64,000 nt of DNA from Ciona savignyi (lineage: Eukaryota > Chordata > Ascidiacea > Phlebobranchia > Cionidae). The stretch spans positions 465,221-529,220 of the forward strand of contig CH003308.1 in assembly GCA_000149265.1 (NCBI GenBank), given 5' to 3'. The translations under genes and the position numbers were made by a program. Each line of letters begins with the position of its first letter. The first letter of the stretch is position 1. A model generated the notes under the pieces. It ran no database searches and had not been told where the DNA came from. It saw nothing but the letters and a program-made list of their open reading frames with translations. Shown here piece by piece: positions 15,028-30,000 of this stretch.

Positions 15028-18000
15028 TTATTCATCTACTTTCCCTTCCACAATAAGCCCAAACGAGAATGGGGTGAAGAGATATCCTTCTCCTTTGTAA
15101 AATTTGCTCTGAAACTCAACCCAGTGCAGACGAAGAGCATGCAGAAAAGCGGATAGGCCTTCCATGATCAAAAGAATACTGACTGTAAGTCCAGCAAACC
15201 CCCTGTAGTTGGAAACTTTTATAAATGGACCTGTACTATAGGATAATGTTTGTATGACAGTAAACAAATTGTTACATTAAGTTTAAGGTGTAGAGAAACT
15301 CTCTATAGCAAATTACCATTCCCAGAATGCTGGGCCTGAACACGGCACCCATCTACCATATGCTCGTTATGTGTTATAGATACATGGGTTTTTGTACAAA
15401 AAAGGGTCAACCATTAATACTTATAAAATAGGAATACAAGAAAGATCGTATACATACCAAAAAATAATAAAACTCATGAAAGCTCCAGCAATTCCCTTTA
15501 TAGACAGACCGCTGTGCATCACCATTGTCCACAATACTTCAGAAAGTTCTGGAACAATGTAATTCTTTGTTTCATACAACAAAAAGTTAACTTTTCTAAT
15601 GAGTTAATATCAAATGTCTTATGACAATACAAAAACCTAGCACTTATGTCTAGTTCTGGTGTGATGGGCCTATGGATATTGCAAACTATATTTTAAAATT
15701 TTTAAAGGGGTTTGCAACTGCATTGACGACTGAAACGGCTGAACAAAAAAGAGTAAGAGACATTGGTGTAAGCCATTGATTACTAGACTAATCATGTTAC
15801 AGAGTACCAACTGTTATACATAATGACTAAAGTGTCCCCATTATTATAACAACTGTTGGTTAATTAAAATTTAAGCATGCTTAATCTAAGTACTTTAGTG
15901 ATGCTTATAAACTATTATTTAAAAAAAGTAGATTTATATAAATTAGGCCAGGGGTGGGCAACATACGGCCCGCGGCCCGGGTCCGGCCCGTGAAGGGATT
16001 TCGACCGGCCCCCACACTGTATTTAACAATACCCTGTAATGTGGCCCTGGTCCGGCCCGCTGTCTGTATCCAACCACACACTAATGTAGTCCGACGTATC
16101 ATTCCTAAAAGTTGGCTATCGCTCTACTCTTACCGCACTGTTATTACGAGCTGGTAAAATAAACAATTGTAAACAATTGTGTTAGCACACTTTTTAAACA
16201 TACAATATAGGGTCAAAACAGAAAGCGTTGTAAACATCAGACACTACTGGGTACTTTGTAACAACGTGACTGTTATTGTTAGTTTTTTTTTAGCTGTTAT
16301 CAGTTATATTTAAATTTCAAATATAAGTGGATTTTATAAATTATTAAGGATTATTAACCATGGAATATCCTATGAAACGTAAATTAGAAAGAGAGTTTCG
16401 ATCATTTAACAAAGATTGGATACCAAAGTATTTTTACAAAGGTTGGCAACAAAGCAGTATGTTTACTGTATGGTCAGAGTGTTGCGGTATTAAAATAGTA
16501 AAACATTAGTCCTTAATATTTGACGAAACATGGAAACTGTGGAAATAATTTAGTGAAAAAATATGTGATTAAGTTATTGAATATTATTCATCTAATAATC
16601 CGGCCCACCAAAAACTTCATTTTCCCACATCTGGCCCGCCTACTAAAGAAGTTGCCCACCCCTGAATTAGGCAGTGGTATACTTACCAGAATGAGCAAGA
16701 CTTAGAGCCCAGAGTCGTAGATAAGACGCTGTGTGAGAAATACAACTGAGGCAAAACTCAATTGTATGGATGGCTTGGTAGATAATCACCTCACTCATGT
16801 CAAACTAAGAAATTAAAAAAAAATCAAAATAACATTAGTTTATTACAGCAATACTGTATTAAATTACATAAATTAAACAGAGTGTTGCTCTTATAGAAAA
16901 ATAATATATGATAGGTACACTGTTTTGGCTTAAAGCAGCGTGTTAAAGAATGCAACCAATAAGGGCAAGCTAAAAAAATACAACAGGGATGGTATGGCGA
17001 GTAGTACTGAACATGGTAGTAATAAATCAAACAAAACAACCTGTTTTAATGTAAAAATACTGAGCCAAATGATAAAAAGACAACATACTTGGTTAGCCTC
17101 TTCTTTAGGTGGAAGACTAGATGTCTCCGGATCATCCAGATGGTCATGGTCAAGTATGGCCACATCATCTGACGTTTCATCCACTGGCACCCTCACTCCT
17201 GCGTATCTTGTAGTTCCCTGCGTGTATATTCGTCATCATTCAATCCAAAAATTCCACTTAAGTAGTCTTCACAAAAATTTCCACATTAAACATGTGATTT
17301 ATATTAATTATAAGTTATTTTATCATCCTAACAGGTTAACCATGTAAGTATAAAAAGGAAAGTTGAGAGGATCTTGACAATGTGCAAGTTACAAACAATT
17401 ATCTCTCATATTTTAAAGGTTAAAAAAGTGTAAGTAATAGCTGTAATAGCACTATCTGTAACGATGTCTTACCTAATAGTCACTGTGGAACATTATAGTC
17501 AGTATTTAACCCCAAGTAAAATTTGAAATATTTGTAGCACATGAAATATACTTTAAAGACTTTAGTGGTGTTAAAGAAACCATGCATGTAGTCTTAACTT
17601 TTTAATTTTTAATAAATCAGAAAAAATAATACTTTTAGTATGTAAACATGCTTTATGGTTTATGGCAAATGTTGCATAACCTTACTTAACAAAGTTTCAG
17701 CCAAAAGTTTTCAAAATTATTTGATAGAATGTTCAGTTTCACTTGATAAAATAACTCTTACATGATAAACAAAGTCAAACCGAAAAAAAAAACAAGATTA
17801 TTGGCTAAATCACGAAAAATGTGAGTATAAGATACTACACAAGCACCACCAGTGTAGCTGACACACCTTCATGCTATCCCCCACCAGCCATGCAAGATCA
17901 TGTGAAACCAAAATTATGATATGAGAACTAACAACATACCACAGTTGGGGCGCTGTCATGATTGTATATAGGGTCAACATGTAGGACAAACTAAAATATA

Positions 18001-21000
18001 CATACAAAGTGGATGTACTGCATATTAAATAAGTTGTGGAATAGATAAGCAAGCCAAAGTAGTTATACCTTTGAGCAATATTTTAAAACATTTTAACATT
18101 TTAACAATTATTATTACTATAAACATGTATTAGGTATGAAGCGGAATTCAAGTGAACACTTTAAATTCATTTACAATTCGATGAGAACAATACACATCGT
18201 TGGATCTCTACATAGTTAATACTGAAATTCTTAACAAACAAAACCATAAACCATAATTAATAATTATTAGTTAAACCAATAATTATAATGGAAAGGTAAT
18301 ACCACAAGTCCACAAGAACATATATCCTTACTCCATTGTCAGAATTAATTCATACACATCGTATTTGATGGAAATTTGAATCATAGTTACTAAAAAGACA
18401 CTACATTATTATTAAATAAAACGATAAGTTTACTATTTTTGATGGTTGCTATAACCAATCATTGTGGGAGGTCATAAACTTGTTGAGTAAAATCCACACA
18501 TGTGCCATGAAGAAACAAAAGAGGGTAACATGCTAAAGGCTATAGTATTTCTTATCAGAATGGTAAATCTGTTTATGTTCAGTGTTGCAAATCATGGCCA
18601 TATGCAAAGCATGTTTAATTTGATAATTTCCGTAAAAAACTTCCAAGGAGTCCACCTGTTTCATCTTAGACTTGTTGCGAAGATATAGAATAACTGGTTT
18701 TGTGATTAACATCCATGGTACACACAGCAGAGCTATGAAGACGATGGTCATTTGAACCTCATACTGGTGTGTGTAGAGAAGGGTATGCTTGGCACTAGAT
18801 GGTTTTGGTGAACATGAACATGTTGATGAGCCCAATAAGCAAGCTGGGAGCTGCCTGGAAAGTAACATTAAGTTGCATGAATGTTTGTATTTCTCAAACT
18901 GTTAAACTACAAAGACAATGTTTAATTAAAAAAGAAGAGAATCAACGACTATTAATTTGCCCAGTGAGGTAAATCAAACAAAAACCAGGAAAATGTATTA
19001 TAATTACAAAGGTTACAAATGGTGTGTTTGGTCACATGGCATTATTTTGTTTAGAAAAAAAGTTAGGTGTAGGTATACTAAGAAAAGATAAATTTATTTC
19101 AATGTGCTTAAGTGACTAAAAAACAAAGTTGATTAACGAAACTTTAGCTGGCTTAATTTAGGGTTTGGTATAGTAAAGCATTCTAAATGCAGTTAAACTA
19201 GCATGTTAAGTAGTATGTTAAAACAAGTAATTTAGTTGCATACAGATTGTTTAGCGAACAAACCAAACTTATGTAACTGTCTACCAGTCTATATCAAGTT
19301 TGATAAAAATTGAATTTGACATGTTCCTTTATTTAAAACTGATTGAGATATCACTGCTGTATAAATTGTGGTATTGATGTCATTCATAGCAAAACATTGG
19401 TAGACGATTTAGACACATCACCTCATAGAGTGTTTACTAAAAAAGTTAGAACACACTTAAAGTACAAAAACTGTAATAGCAGTATTAGATACAATTTGAA
19501 ACAAACAAAATGCAAATTGTCATTGGTAAAAGATATGCTGAAATATATAACTGTATTCCAAAATGGCACAATTTGGATCATGGACAGGCATATCGGATGC
19601 TCGAAACGTCACGATATCCGAGGGTTACGAGAAAATTTGTTTCACGAGACGAAATCCAAAAAATTAGACATTAAATTTCTTTAGAAACCGGCTTTTGTTA
19701 AATTTGTTTCCAAACAGTTAAACCCAATTAAAATAAAAAATTTAGACAAATGTATATTATTTCGTTAAATTTACGTAGGTAAACTGTAGGTTTTAGTTCA
19801 AACTAATTGTTATTCATTGCCACTTACATTGGACTGAGCGACGGACCAGTAAGCCCATTTATAGAAGATCAGTATACAGAGGTAACCGATAAGAGCCATC
19901 AAAAACAAGAGCTGGGGGATCCATTCACAAAACAAAGCAAGATTATCTTTGTTATATCTGCATGGTAAATAAAGTGGTTAAGGCTTTTAAGCTTGCTTTA
20001 CAATAGGGCAAAAATAAAACTTGCTTTATCAATCAAAATTATCGAACAAATGTATAATTTTTTAATATAAAATACAGTGGGACCCCGCTTGGAGACCACG
20101 ACCACCTCACTATCAAGACCACTTTATTGCGGTCCCAAATAATTTACTATGGTAATGCATTGTGTTCTGTTTCAATAACGTGACCACCCCGGTTTCCAGA
20201 CCAGGAACGCCATATTTTGGTCCAAAACTTCAAATTTGACTCCGCTTAAGTGATCACATGTGCTAAATAATGTGCCTTTTTCACCAAAATAATAAGATTA
20301 AATTTATTTTATGATCAAAACAATAAGAATAAATAAGCACACGCGAAAGAAAATGTGGCAAACAGTCCTGAATCTTACAAGATAAACTTTAGTATTAAAT
20401 TCAGTCTGCAGTATCTGATAAAAATAATTGCATTTGGTGAAAATTTAGTAAAAATGCAGACGTTTAAGCTGCATATGACGACAGCTTGCTCCAAATCAAA
20501 ATTCACTAACACGACCACCCCGCTAACGCGACCACTTGGTCACGGTCCCATAGGTGGTCAGGTAAGCGGGGTTCTACTGTATGTGAACATTTTTAGATCG
20601 TCATGATACAAAACAAGAAACTTTCCAACTTAATATTAATTTTAACTTTTTACCCATATTAAATATTATATTATGGTGTATGTGACAATGTACAATCTAA
20701 ATCACCTGTGGTTATATAACGCAAGCACCAGTCCAAAGACCATCTGAAACAAACCCATGATCACAGCGTTCTTCATTTTATAACTGTTTTGAACTGTGAT
20801 TTTGTTGGTGGCTGATTGCCAAATCTAGTAAAAACATGAATATAAAATTTATCTTACAGCTTGGTGGTTTTAAGCTTTGAAGTATTCCAATACAAAATCA
20901 GTTATGAGTTATTCATGTAATTTTAGAACACACAGAGACTTAATTACAGTTTTTGCTTGCTTTACTAATTGTATTTCTTCGCCAATGGTGTAACATATTT

Positions 21001-24000
21001 TTAAATGAACACCTTAAAAACCTCATATGATGGTTGTACTTACAGGATCGATGCCATACGGATATGGGTCTCCAGTGCCATTAGGGTACATAAGTGGGGT
21101 ACCTCTGAAAACCCCATACTTATTTGGATCTAGAGTAAGAGTTGTTGTAGTGTACAGGGTCTGATTGCTGAAAAACCAAGAGTAAGCTAGCTAGTAGGCA
21201 ATTGCTTAACTATTTAGTTTTAGGTTAACGAATATTACAGAGATGCTTTTGCTAAAAAATGATAATTGACGAAGCAATATATGGGGAAAGTTAACACTTT
21301 AGGACAAATATTGGCTTTCGAATCAAAGCAGACTCTGTTCCTCCAGTTCAAGGGTCGGCAACCTTTTGCACTTAAATAGCCATTTTAACCGATATTAGAC
21401 AAATTTAAAATAACTGGGAGACACAAAACTATTTTCACATTAAAAGGAAAACAACACGTGTAAGATAAAGATACGAGTGCTCTTCTGTTTGCTTGAGTTA
21501 TGCATGGGTTTTAAAAACCGCATCAAAAGGATAAAAGAGCCGCAGATTGCAGACCCCTGCTCTAGTTAAACTCAAAGTATAACTTAAAGCCGCAGGTTGC
21601 TGATATTCACAAAAAAAGATGATCAAACAATTTTACCTGTAGTTCATCGCACTGACATTCCATGCGGTGCCAAATATGTTAATGGACCGAGAGAAGCATT
21701 CATTGTATAAAAATCCAGTATACATGGAGAATATACCCATCAGTAATATCAGGTAACGACCGTCAAACATCATCTCAAATATCTAAAACAAAGTTAGTCA
21801 TGAGCACAACCACCCCAACAGTTTTATTTTACTGGCATACCTTATTGTAAAATATTAACAGATAATTTATTTTAATAGTAGTAAGAAAAATTAACAATGA
21901 ATGGTTTTAGCTTTTCCCTTCGTGCAATTTCCCAAAAGTGTATATTTTATTGTATGCTGACAGCTGATAATCCCTTTGTCATAGTCTAAATATTAATTAT
22001 TGTCTAACTAAAAACATAAAAATTAAAAGAAGGGTTCATAAAGGAAAGTGGAGTTAAAACTAGTTTTTTGAAATCTTAGAGAGTAGAAACCCTCTGTTTG
22101 CTTTAAAAGACTAATTGACTTTTTGCAATCCTTCATTTCAAATAAGTTATTGATGGTTATGTTTATAGAACTGAAAGGCCTGCATAACACTTTACAATCA
22201 AGACAGTGTGGTATACCATACTACTTTATAAATAACATATGCAAAATGATCAAATACCTCATTTTCAGGTTTTTTGGCAAGAAACTTCCGCTCACTAAGT
22301 ACCAAGTCCAATGCGAATAAAAACATGATCAGGCCGTGACCCATATTGCCAAACATAACAACAAATATAAACGGAAATGTTATTATGGTGAATGGGGCTG
22401 GAATAGAGAAAATACGTACGCATTTATTTGGTCAAATGGTTATATTTACATGATAAATCTAAAATGGAGTGTTCAAACTTTGCAGTGAAATCTTTGCAAG
22501 GCTCACAGAGCGAAATGTTAATGATATTTTTAAGAAGTTTAGGTAAAAAAACACTATGCTGTGCAGCACATGGTCGTACTACAGGCGACTGATATACATA
22601 TAATCTGGTATGTATATTATTAAATAAAACCGTGTAATACACTTTTAATTGGATTTGTGTCTGATGAGTCGAAACATAAACAATTTGTCATTCACCTGGG
22701 TTAACCTCCCTGTAGTTGGAGACGCCAAATGCATCAATTATTGCTTGAAACCCAGAAGTAAATTTGTCAGTTTGATTGTAAGTTGGTGGATTTTCCTTCG
22801 TCTGCATTTGTTGCATTATGGAAGGAACAGATGACCCACTCAACTCCTGTTCATATTAAAATATTTCAACTTTCCTTTTAATTGTAATATGCAAAATTTT
22901 CACAAATGGTGATATATAAATTATAAAACTTAATAAAAATGTGACTGTATTGCCATATTGATAACAAGTAACACCAGACCAGGAGTTAAAAATATTATTG
23001 TTAAATGTGATAATTAGTACAATCAAGTTTATTCTTACCATTTAAAAACAAATTAAAAAGTGCAAATAAAACTTTTATAAAAACAGATTATAAAAACAGA
23101 AATTTCAGAATGATTTTTTTAATATTTAATTTAATATTTAATTAAAATCTTTTTTAACATAGATATAATTTTACATTGCAATTAAGAACCAAGTGCCATT
23201 AAAATGCAGGCTAAATTCGCCATATATGTACCAACTAAGGCCTAATACATTAAATTTTGTTTTTAAATGTATTAAAAGAGCTGTAAAAATGTACGTACTG
23301 TTCCTCTTCTCAAAGCGAGTTGAATTCGATCGATGTCAACAACTGGACACCAACATTCGGCGATCAAACACTTCTCTGCAATGTTTACGTTGAACAGGTT
23401 CAGTGTGTGGTAGATCGCCTTTATCTTTCGAACCTGGAATAAATGATTATTAAAGCTAATGTGTGCATAAAAAACAAATGTGTGAATTAATAAATACATT
23501 TGTATAAGATACTGATGCCGCTTTTTAGAAAAACTAAAATGACACACTGCTTTACTATATCTAATTGTTTTACATTTACATAAAATGAAATAAATATCCT
23601 AGGTAATAATTTACCTTAATAAACCAGACTCTTATGTCAACAGCAACTTGGGATAGCACCAGTTTCCTGTGGTCCTCCGTCTGATTTAGTACCTAATGTA
23701 AAGGTTCAGGTAAAATCTTTTTGGTAACTGAGAGATTTATGTTAATTGTTAAATCCGTGGAAGACACTGCTGAGGAAAGGGTCCCAGTAATAGTGAACAA
23801 CAATTTAGAACATCAGAATTACAAATATGTAATGCTCTAAATGAATAGGATTAAATTTTATTTTTAGGACTTTAGACTTTTCTTACAGATTATTGGTATT
23901 GAGGTGCTTTAATCCGGAGTGTCTGCCGTGGGTTAAACAAAACAAAGGAACATCAAAAATTTCACAATAGTTTAAACCAGGGCATGCAAAATAGTATAAT

Positions 24001-27000
24001 ATTAAAAAAATCACACATGCATGAAAGGTAGTAGGGACTTAATTTGTGCAAATAATGTAAAATAAGTTGGCAAGAATGAAAAGGGGACAGAACAGTGTAG
24101 CACGAGACAACATGATGCAAAAGTTAGTGAAAATATACATCCGTCCGTAGGTTTAAATTGAAGACTCATTCAAACCATTTTCAGTATTTGATGTATTCTT
24201 GGCTTTTAAAACTTATACAAAGAAACTTGAGCCAACTGAAAGATGACGGAACAACACACATTTTTTTCAATTACTATAGCAGAAGAAACAAATAATCTAT
24301 ATTTGCAATCAAGTTAGATGGACGGATGAAGCATGCTTGTGTGTTACAACAAGTCAAGCGTTTTTTTTAACAATGATAAATTACAGTTTGCAGATCTTCA
24401 ATTCTGGTCATGACACCAAGAGCAATTTCCCTCCGTTCCTGTGGGGTCTCCGGACACGGATATAAAGTGGCACGAAACCTGGAGGGGAAATCCAATCAAA
24501 AATTACCTAATTATGTAAAAATTTGATCATAATTTTTCCGGTTGGTAAAAAAGATGTGATTGATAATTTGAACCAACACCCCAGTTTGACAAAGCGATAA
24601 AAGTTTTTGATGAAAATACAATTTGAAATATTATGCAATTATAAAAGTAGCAAAGATTCTTGAATGATTATTGATTCACAGTGTTAAAAAAAGGACAATT
24701 CTTAGTTCGCCTTAAAATATTCAAAGAAAAGAACATACAAAAGAAAGAAACAAGTGCACAATAATATAAGTATATAACAACTTTTGCTACCACTGACTTT
24801 AGTAGTGAAACAAGTGCGTTGAGAAGGTGAAACATTATCTGCACAAATTATGCCCATTTACCAAGAAATCAAAGCAAAAAGTAGCAGGGGTATAATGATA
24901 TGGACAAAGCAGTAATTTAGAAGCAAAATGACAAGCCTGACAAACTGGGGGTAGGTAAATAGCGGAAAATTACCGCTTGCATGTCTTCAATGCGCACGGA
25001 AACAACGTCTAACGTTGACCGGCGCTCTTGCGGAGACTCAGAACATGGATATACACTCGCATGAAATCTGGAACAAACTCGTTAACTTAAGCTGCAAATG
25101 GCAAGCTTTAACCACATCTTCAGACTATTAAGTTAATAATTTTTAGAAAAAGGTCTTTTAAAGAATAAAGCCACTACATAACGAAGGCATAAAGATTATG
25201 TTTATTTTGATATTTCAAATCTTACAAAGTTTTAAATGACAAGAATATATATATTACCCTTCACATATTTTCTTGACTCTTGTTTTAAGTTGATCGCCTT
25301 GGAAGAAGATAATGAACACACACTTGTTCACAGTATCTCCCTATAGGTTGAATTCGGTTGTATATTAACTTTTATACGTGAATATACACAATCAAAGTCT
25401 GACATTAGACTTTGAAACAATAGCGTATTGTGATATTTGGAATTAGAAAATAAAACATTAAACCAAAATTGAGATTAACATAGTATACTTCTGATTTGGG
25501 CAAATTAAAAACCATTGTTTTATTGTTATTCATTAAAATGTTTTAGGTTTACAGTACTATTTTGAAAAACATGTTTATTAATTGGAGATTCAAATGTTTA
25601 ATATGTGTCTGGGTTACTATCTATCATTACAGTATTTTTAAAATAAGGTTTCTTAAGAATCTCACTTGTCCTATTTAACACAAAGACATTGGAGAATAAT
25701 GAAGATTGTTACATGAACAATTTAAGTGCATACTGTATTATGATTGTTCTTCAAGCAAACTCTGTGTTGCACGAAATTATGACATCACAAGTGTTTGCGA
25801 ATTCATAGTGCATACACAAGTTGTAAGTGTTACACATATCTTCAGTTTGTGTGGTGTATAATAATCGAAATAAATTTTCATGTGCAACTTTAACTAATCG
25901 TTCTAACATTATTTAGAGCTGCAACGATATTTACTAGATGGTGCTAATCGCGATACAACTTACAGAAAGTTATGTCATTTTTTTTAGTAAATTCAGTGTT
26001 TTAATAATAATAACAGTAAATAAACCTTGTTTCTTTGATATGCATTTAAGCTATGAATTTATGAAAAAATTACTTCTAAATTTTACTAATTTCTTCTCAT
26101 AATAAAAATTTTTATTTTGAAAAAAAGCCATGACTTGTTGTCTACAAAAATGCTGGTTAGGTACAAAATAAATAAACAGATCATTTCATAACCATAGTAT
26201 GCCAAATTGTGTCTACAGTTCGAAGTGATTTTAAGTCGTGCACAGGAACTGTCAGTATATAACCTAGTGAGTGGGCGAATGGCACACATGAATAATATGC
26301 AACCTAATGGCGTTTATCGAGTACTTATTCCGTAACTTTTTACTTTTGGCTTCATTCTGAATGGTTTAAAGTCCTGAATACAAAAGTAAAAATACAATTA
26401 AACAAAAGCCTCCTCACGGTAAAAGGGTCTTCAAAAGTGGTTTCAATCTCCGCATGTCTAAGGAAGACGTTCCCACGACACGCTCTCCACAAAACACGTT
26501 CAAATGCAGGGACTTTCTCTCGAAGTATTACACCAGCAACAAATCTAAAACGAACAAGATAAATTGCTTATAACTATGAAAATCTACCCAACAACTAACT
26601 ATAAACTGCTTATTAATCGGACAAGTTCTAAATCATTAGCTGTAAGCTGTAAACTAAAACACCTTGGTATAGTAAACATATTTTTTCTGTCTAAACTGAT
26701 ATAATATGGAACTTAAAGATGTTCTGTCTATCAGATAAACTTGCTTCAAGTGAAAATGTATTTTAAACTGTTACCTCGATATATATATATATATATATAT
26801 ATACATAAATGGGAAATTGGTAGTAAATTGCAAATCGGTTTAAACAGTTTAGACTTTAATAGTTAATTGAATTCTTTGCACAAAAACCAAATTGTGTTAT
26901 ACCGTACTGAAGCAATGCCTTGTTTTTACTGGACAAAACAACATCACATGATGCATTCAAAGTGTCCATTATCATGTACAATGCATGGGTAAAAATTTTA

Positions 27001-30000
27001 AAAGTAAATTTAAGAACCGGCCATAAATTATGCATGGCACAATGTTTGTCAATAGAATGCTTTGGTTATGCCAAGTGTGAGTGGTGATAACACAATGCTT
27101 GGAAATATGCATCAGACACTCCCAATGTTGAGCCTTTATTCGAATGCTAGCTAAAATTTTGCCCAATGAAACTACAGGTTCAAAAGCATCACCAATGTCC
27201 AGATCTACTCCCAATAAGTTGGAAACAAGCAATGGATGAAGTGTTAAGCTCCTTTTTAAATAAAGAAGTTCTAGATATATGTTTTAATAGATTCACCCAA
27301 AAAATAACAGCAAAAAATATTATAGCGAATTGTTTTACGATTGTTACAATCTGATAAACTGCATTTCAAATAAATACGAAACAACAAACAAGTTGCGTAT
27401 TATTTCTTTAAATTCAATTGAGCAACTTTTGTTTTTTTTGTGACATTTTGTTCATGTTAAAATGTACACATATGTGTATAATTAGTGATGCACCAAATCG
27501 TCAAAAGGTCACCCTAGATTTTCCTAAAAAAGTGTAGGCCTAGGAAAATTATTTGTTAGTCAAGTCAGGGTATAGTAAAGTTGTCTAATTTAGCTATACT
27601 ACCATTTGCTTTTTTTACTATAAACACTCAAAGTACCGGTATTAAGTTTACCTTTACACGACAGCTCATTAACCTAACTGACCTTGGCCTGGTCAAGGTA
27701 TACCGTTACTTAGGCTACATCTCACGGTTCTGTGCATATCTTTATAAATGGGTACAATTTTGCCTCCCTTTTAAGAGCAACACATTTTTTAGCTATAAAT
27801 CAACACATTTACGCCTAATAGTTAACAAGCTTATTTTCCTAGGCCTAATGATTTTTAACTAAATTAAATTTCTTGATGCCCGTGTGATATTAAAATCAAG
27901 CAAAGGTTGGAACAAATGTTGAATAACACAAAAGGGTTGTTTAATAATAAGCTCATACTTAAACCTATTCAAAAATCGGACAACAGCAACACAGACAACA
28001 TGAGCTTACCCAAGTTTAAGGCCAACATGATGGTCACCCAATGCATCTTCCTCATATGCATCATAATTCTCCATCTATTCATGTAGGAGGTGAAAATATA
28101 CAGAGAAGGCAATTATTTATGTACTACAACTGAAAATGCCAAATTGATGAAAACCAAATCAATTAAAGACTAAAAACAACAATCCAAGTTTAAGAAAATT
28201 TAGATTATTTTGTGTGTAGGTCAATTTGTGTTTAACTAACACCATAGTTTATTGATTTAAAATCACTACTTTTGCAGTTGGTATTTGTAATTTTGTTGAT
28301 CCATTCTAGAGGTAAACATAAAATAATTATAAATAGTAAATTGAGGTGTTGTTTGTGCTGAGTCAGATATGGATTACCGAAGAAACTAGGACAAAAAGGG
28401 AAAGGGTCAATATGTATTTCTTATGTGCTACAACATCTTTTCAAGGGAAGCAAGTAAACCAGACACATATTGCGTGCTTTCAACTGGGATCAACGTTAAC
28501 AGTAAAATTGACAAATGATTGAGTAAACATATCATTATGATTTATCACATTTAAATGACCACGATACAAAAGAAAAAAATATGCTTTATGTGCAAAAGAC
28601 ATGCATCCTATGTATATTAAAAGTTTATCCTACATTTCGAACTAAATTTCATTAACCAGGTTTTTTTTATTTACACACCCATTCATTTGCAACACATAAT
28701 ATTTTAGTTCTAAACACTAAAATATTCTTTTTAACCCGAGATGTTCTTCAAGTATATTGAAGTTATGCTTATACTGCGTGATTAAATACATAGGAATTGT
28801 ATTTGTATTCTACAAATATAATGCTAAGTATTTTTGGTTTATCATTTTTTTCCTTGAAGAACTAAAAACTTTTTTCAGTTGCTTCTGATACATCCCGACA
28901 GAAACTTATCGCAAAACTCAATCTCTGGAGACTCGGTTTAACCAGCTTGCCTTGCTTACTGTTGATATGGCATTAACATACCAATACCATACATCATCTC
29001 CTTTTTATCCTAATGATTTAGGTAGCAATGTGATCCCATCTTGAAAGTGACAACATAAATAAAAGCAGTGTATTACTACATAAAAGAAACAGAGGGCAGC
29101 AAACAAGAGATACTTGCTCATCTAGCTTTTAGCAATGCTACGAATAAACACAAAAAGGGCAAATCACCACAGCCAATACAAAAAAACAGGCCGACAGTTT
29201 GCCGTGAAATATTACATGCTGAACTACTTCGAACATCTTTTTGAATCCTTAAATACTAAAGAACCTGACTGACTATGTATATATCTGTGTTATTTCTACA
29301 CACCTCAACCACTGTACTCTACAGAATTAAGCTACAGTTAACCAGTAGTCTCGGACACCCACTCACCCAAGTTTTGTAAATTGAGCTTTTGAGTAATCGC
29401 TACCAAGCAGATTCTCCTCTTCAGCTGTGTTAATTGCTGTATGCTGGTTTTCATGGTACATGGCAGCCTACAAGACATGACGACATGCAAAGTGAGTGAA
29501 ACATGCAAGATGCAAGTATTACGCTATCTTTGCCTTTTCAATTTTTGTGGTGGTGATCAAAGCAGTATAAAACTAGACATGGTAAAGGAAATTTTAACTA
29601 GAACAATATACGGATTGATTCAAATAGCCCCAAAAACTGATGCATTCCTGAAAAAAGGTATCAAGATCGTAACAAAAATCCAGGGGACATTGATACTTAA
29701 AAATAATAAATAAAAAAGCTTGGCAGCAACTTCTTAATGTTTTGGTACTACCGTGCCGACACAGGTTAGGGGCCTATGAACCAGATGGTTCTTAAAAGGT
29801 AATCTAGAAGAATATCATGTAATGTCAGCCACGACTACTTTACATTATATTTAACTTGGAAATAGTGCACCAGTGCACAAAGACTGTAAACTAAATAAAT
29901 TATCATGTTTAATGTCATTTAGTAATAAAACAAATAAATGTAATATTTAAATAAAAAACAAATGCAGTCAGACAAATAAAAAACAATTGATTATTAAACA

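Noticed and set aside
26972..27232. Minus-strand frame ending [10 protein letters not shown], possible third version of V0a exon 5
   Set aside because: It would need a weak GC donor, and no in-phase acceptor lies upstream.
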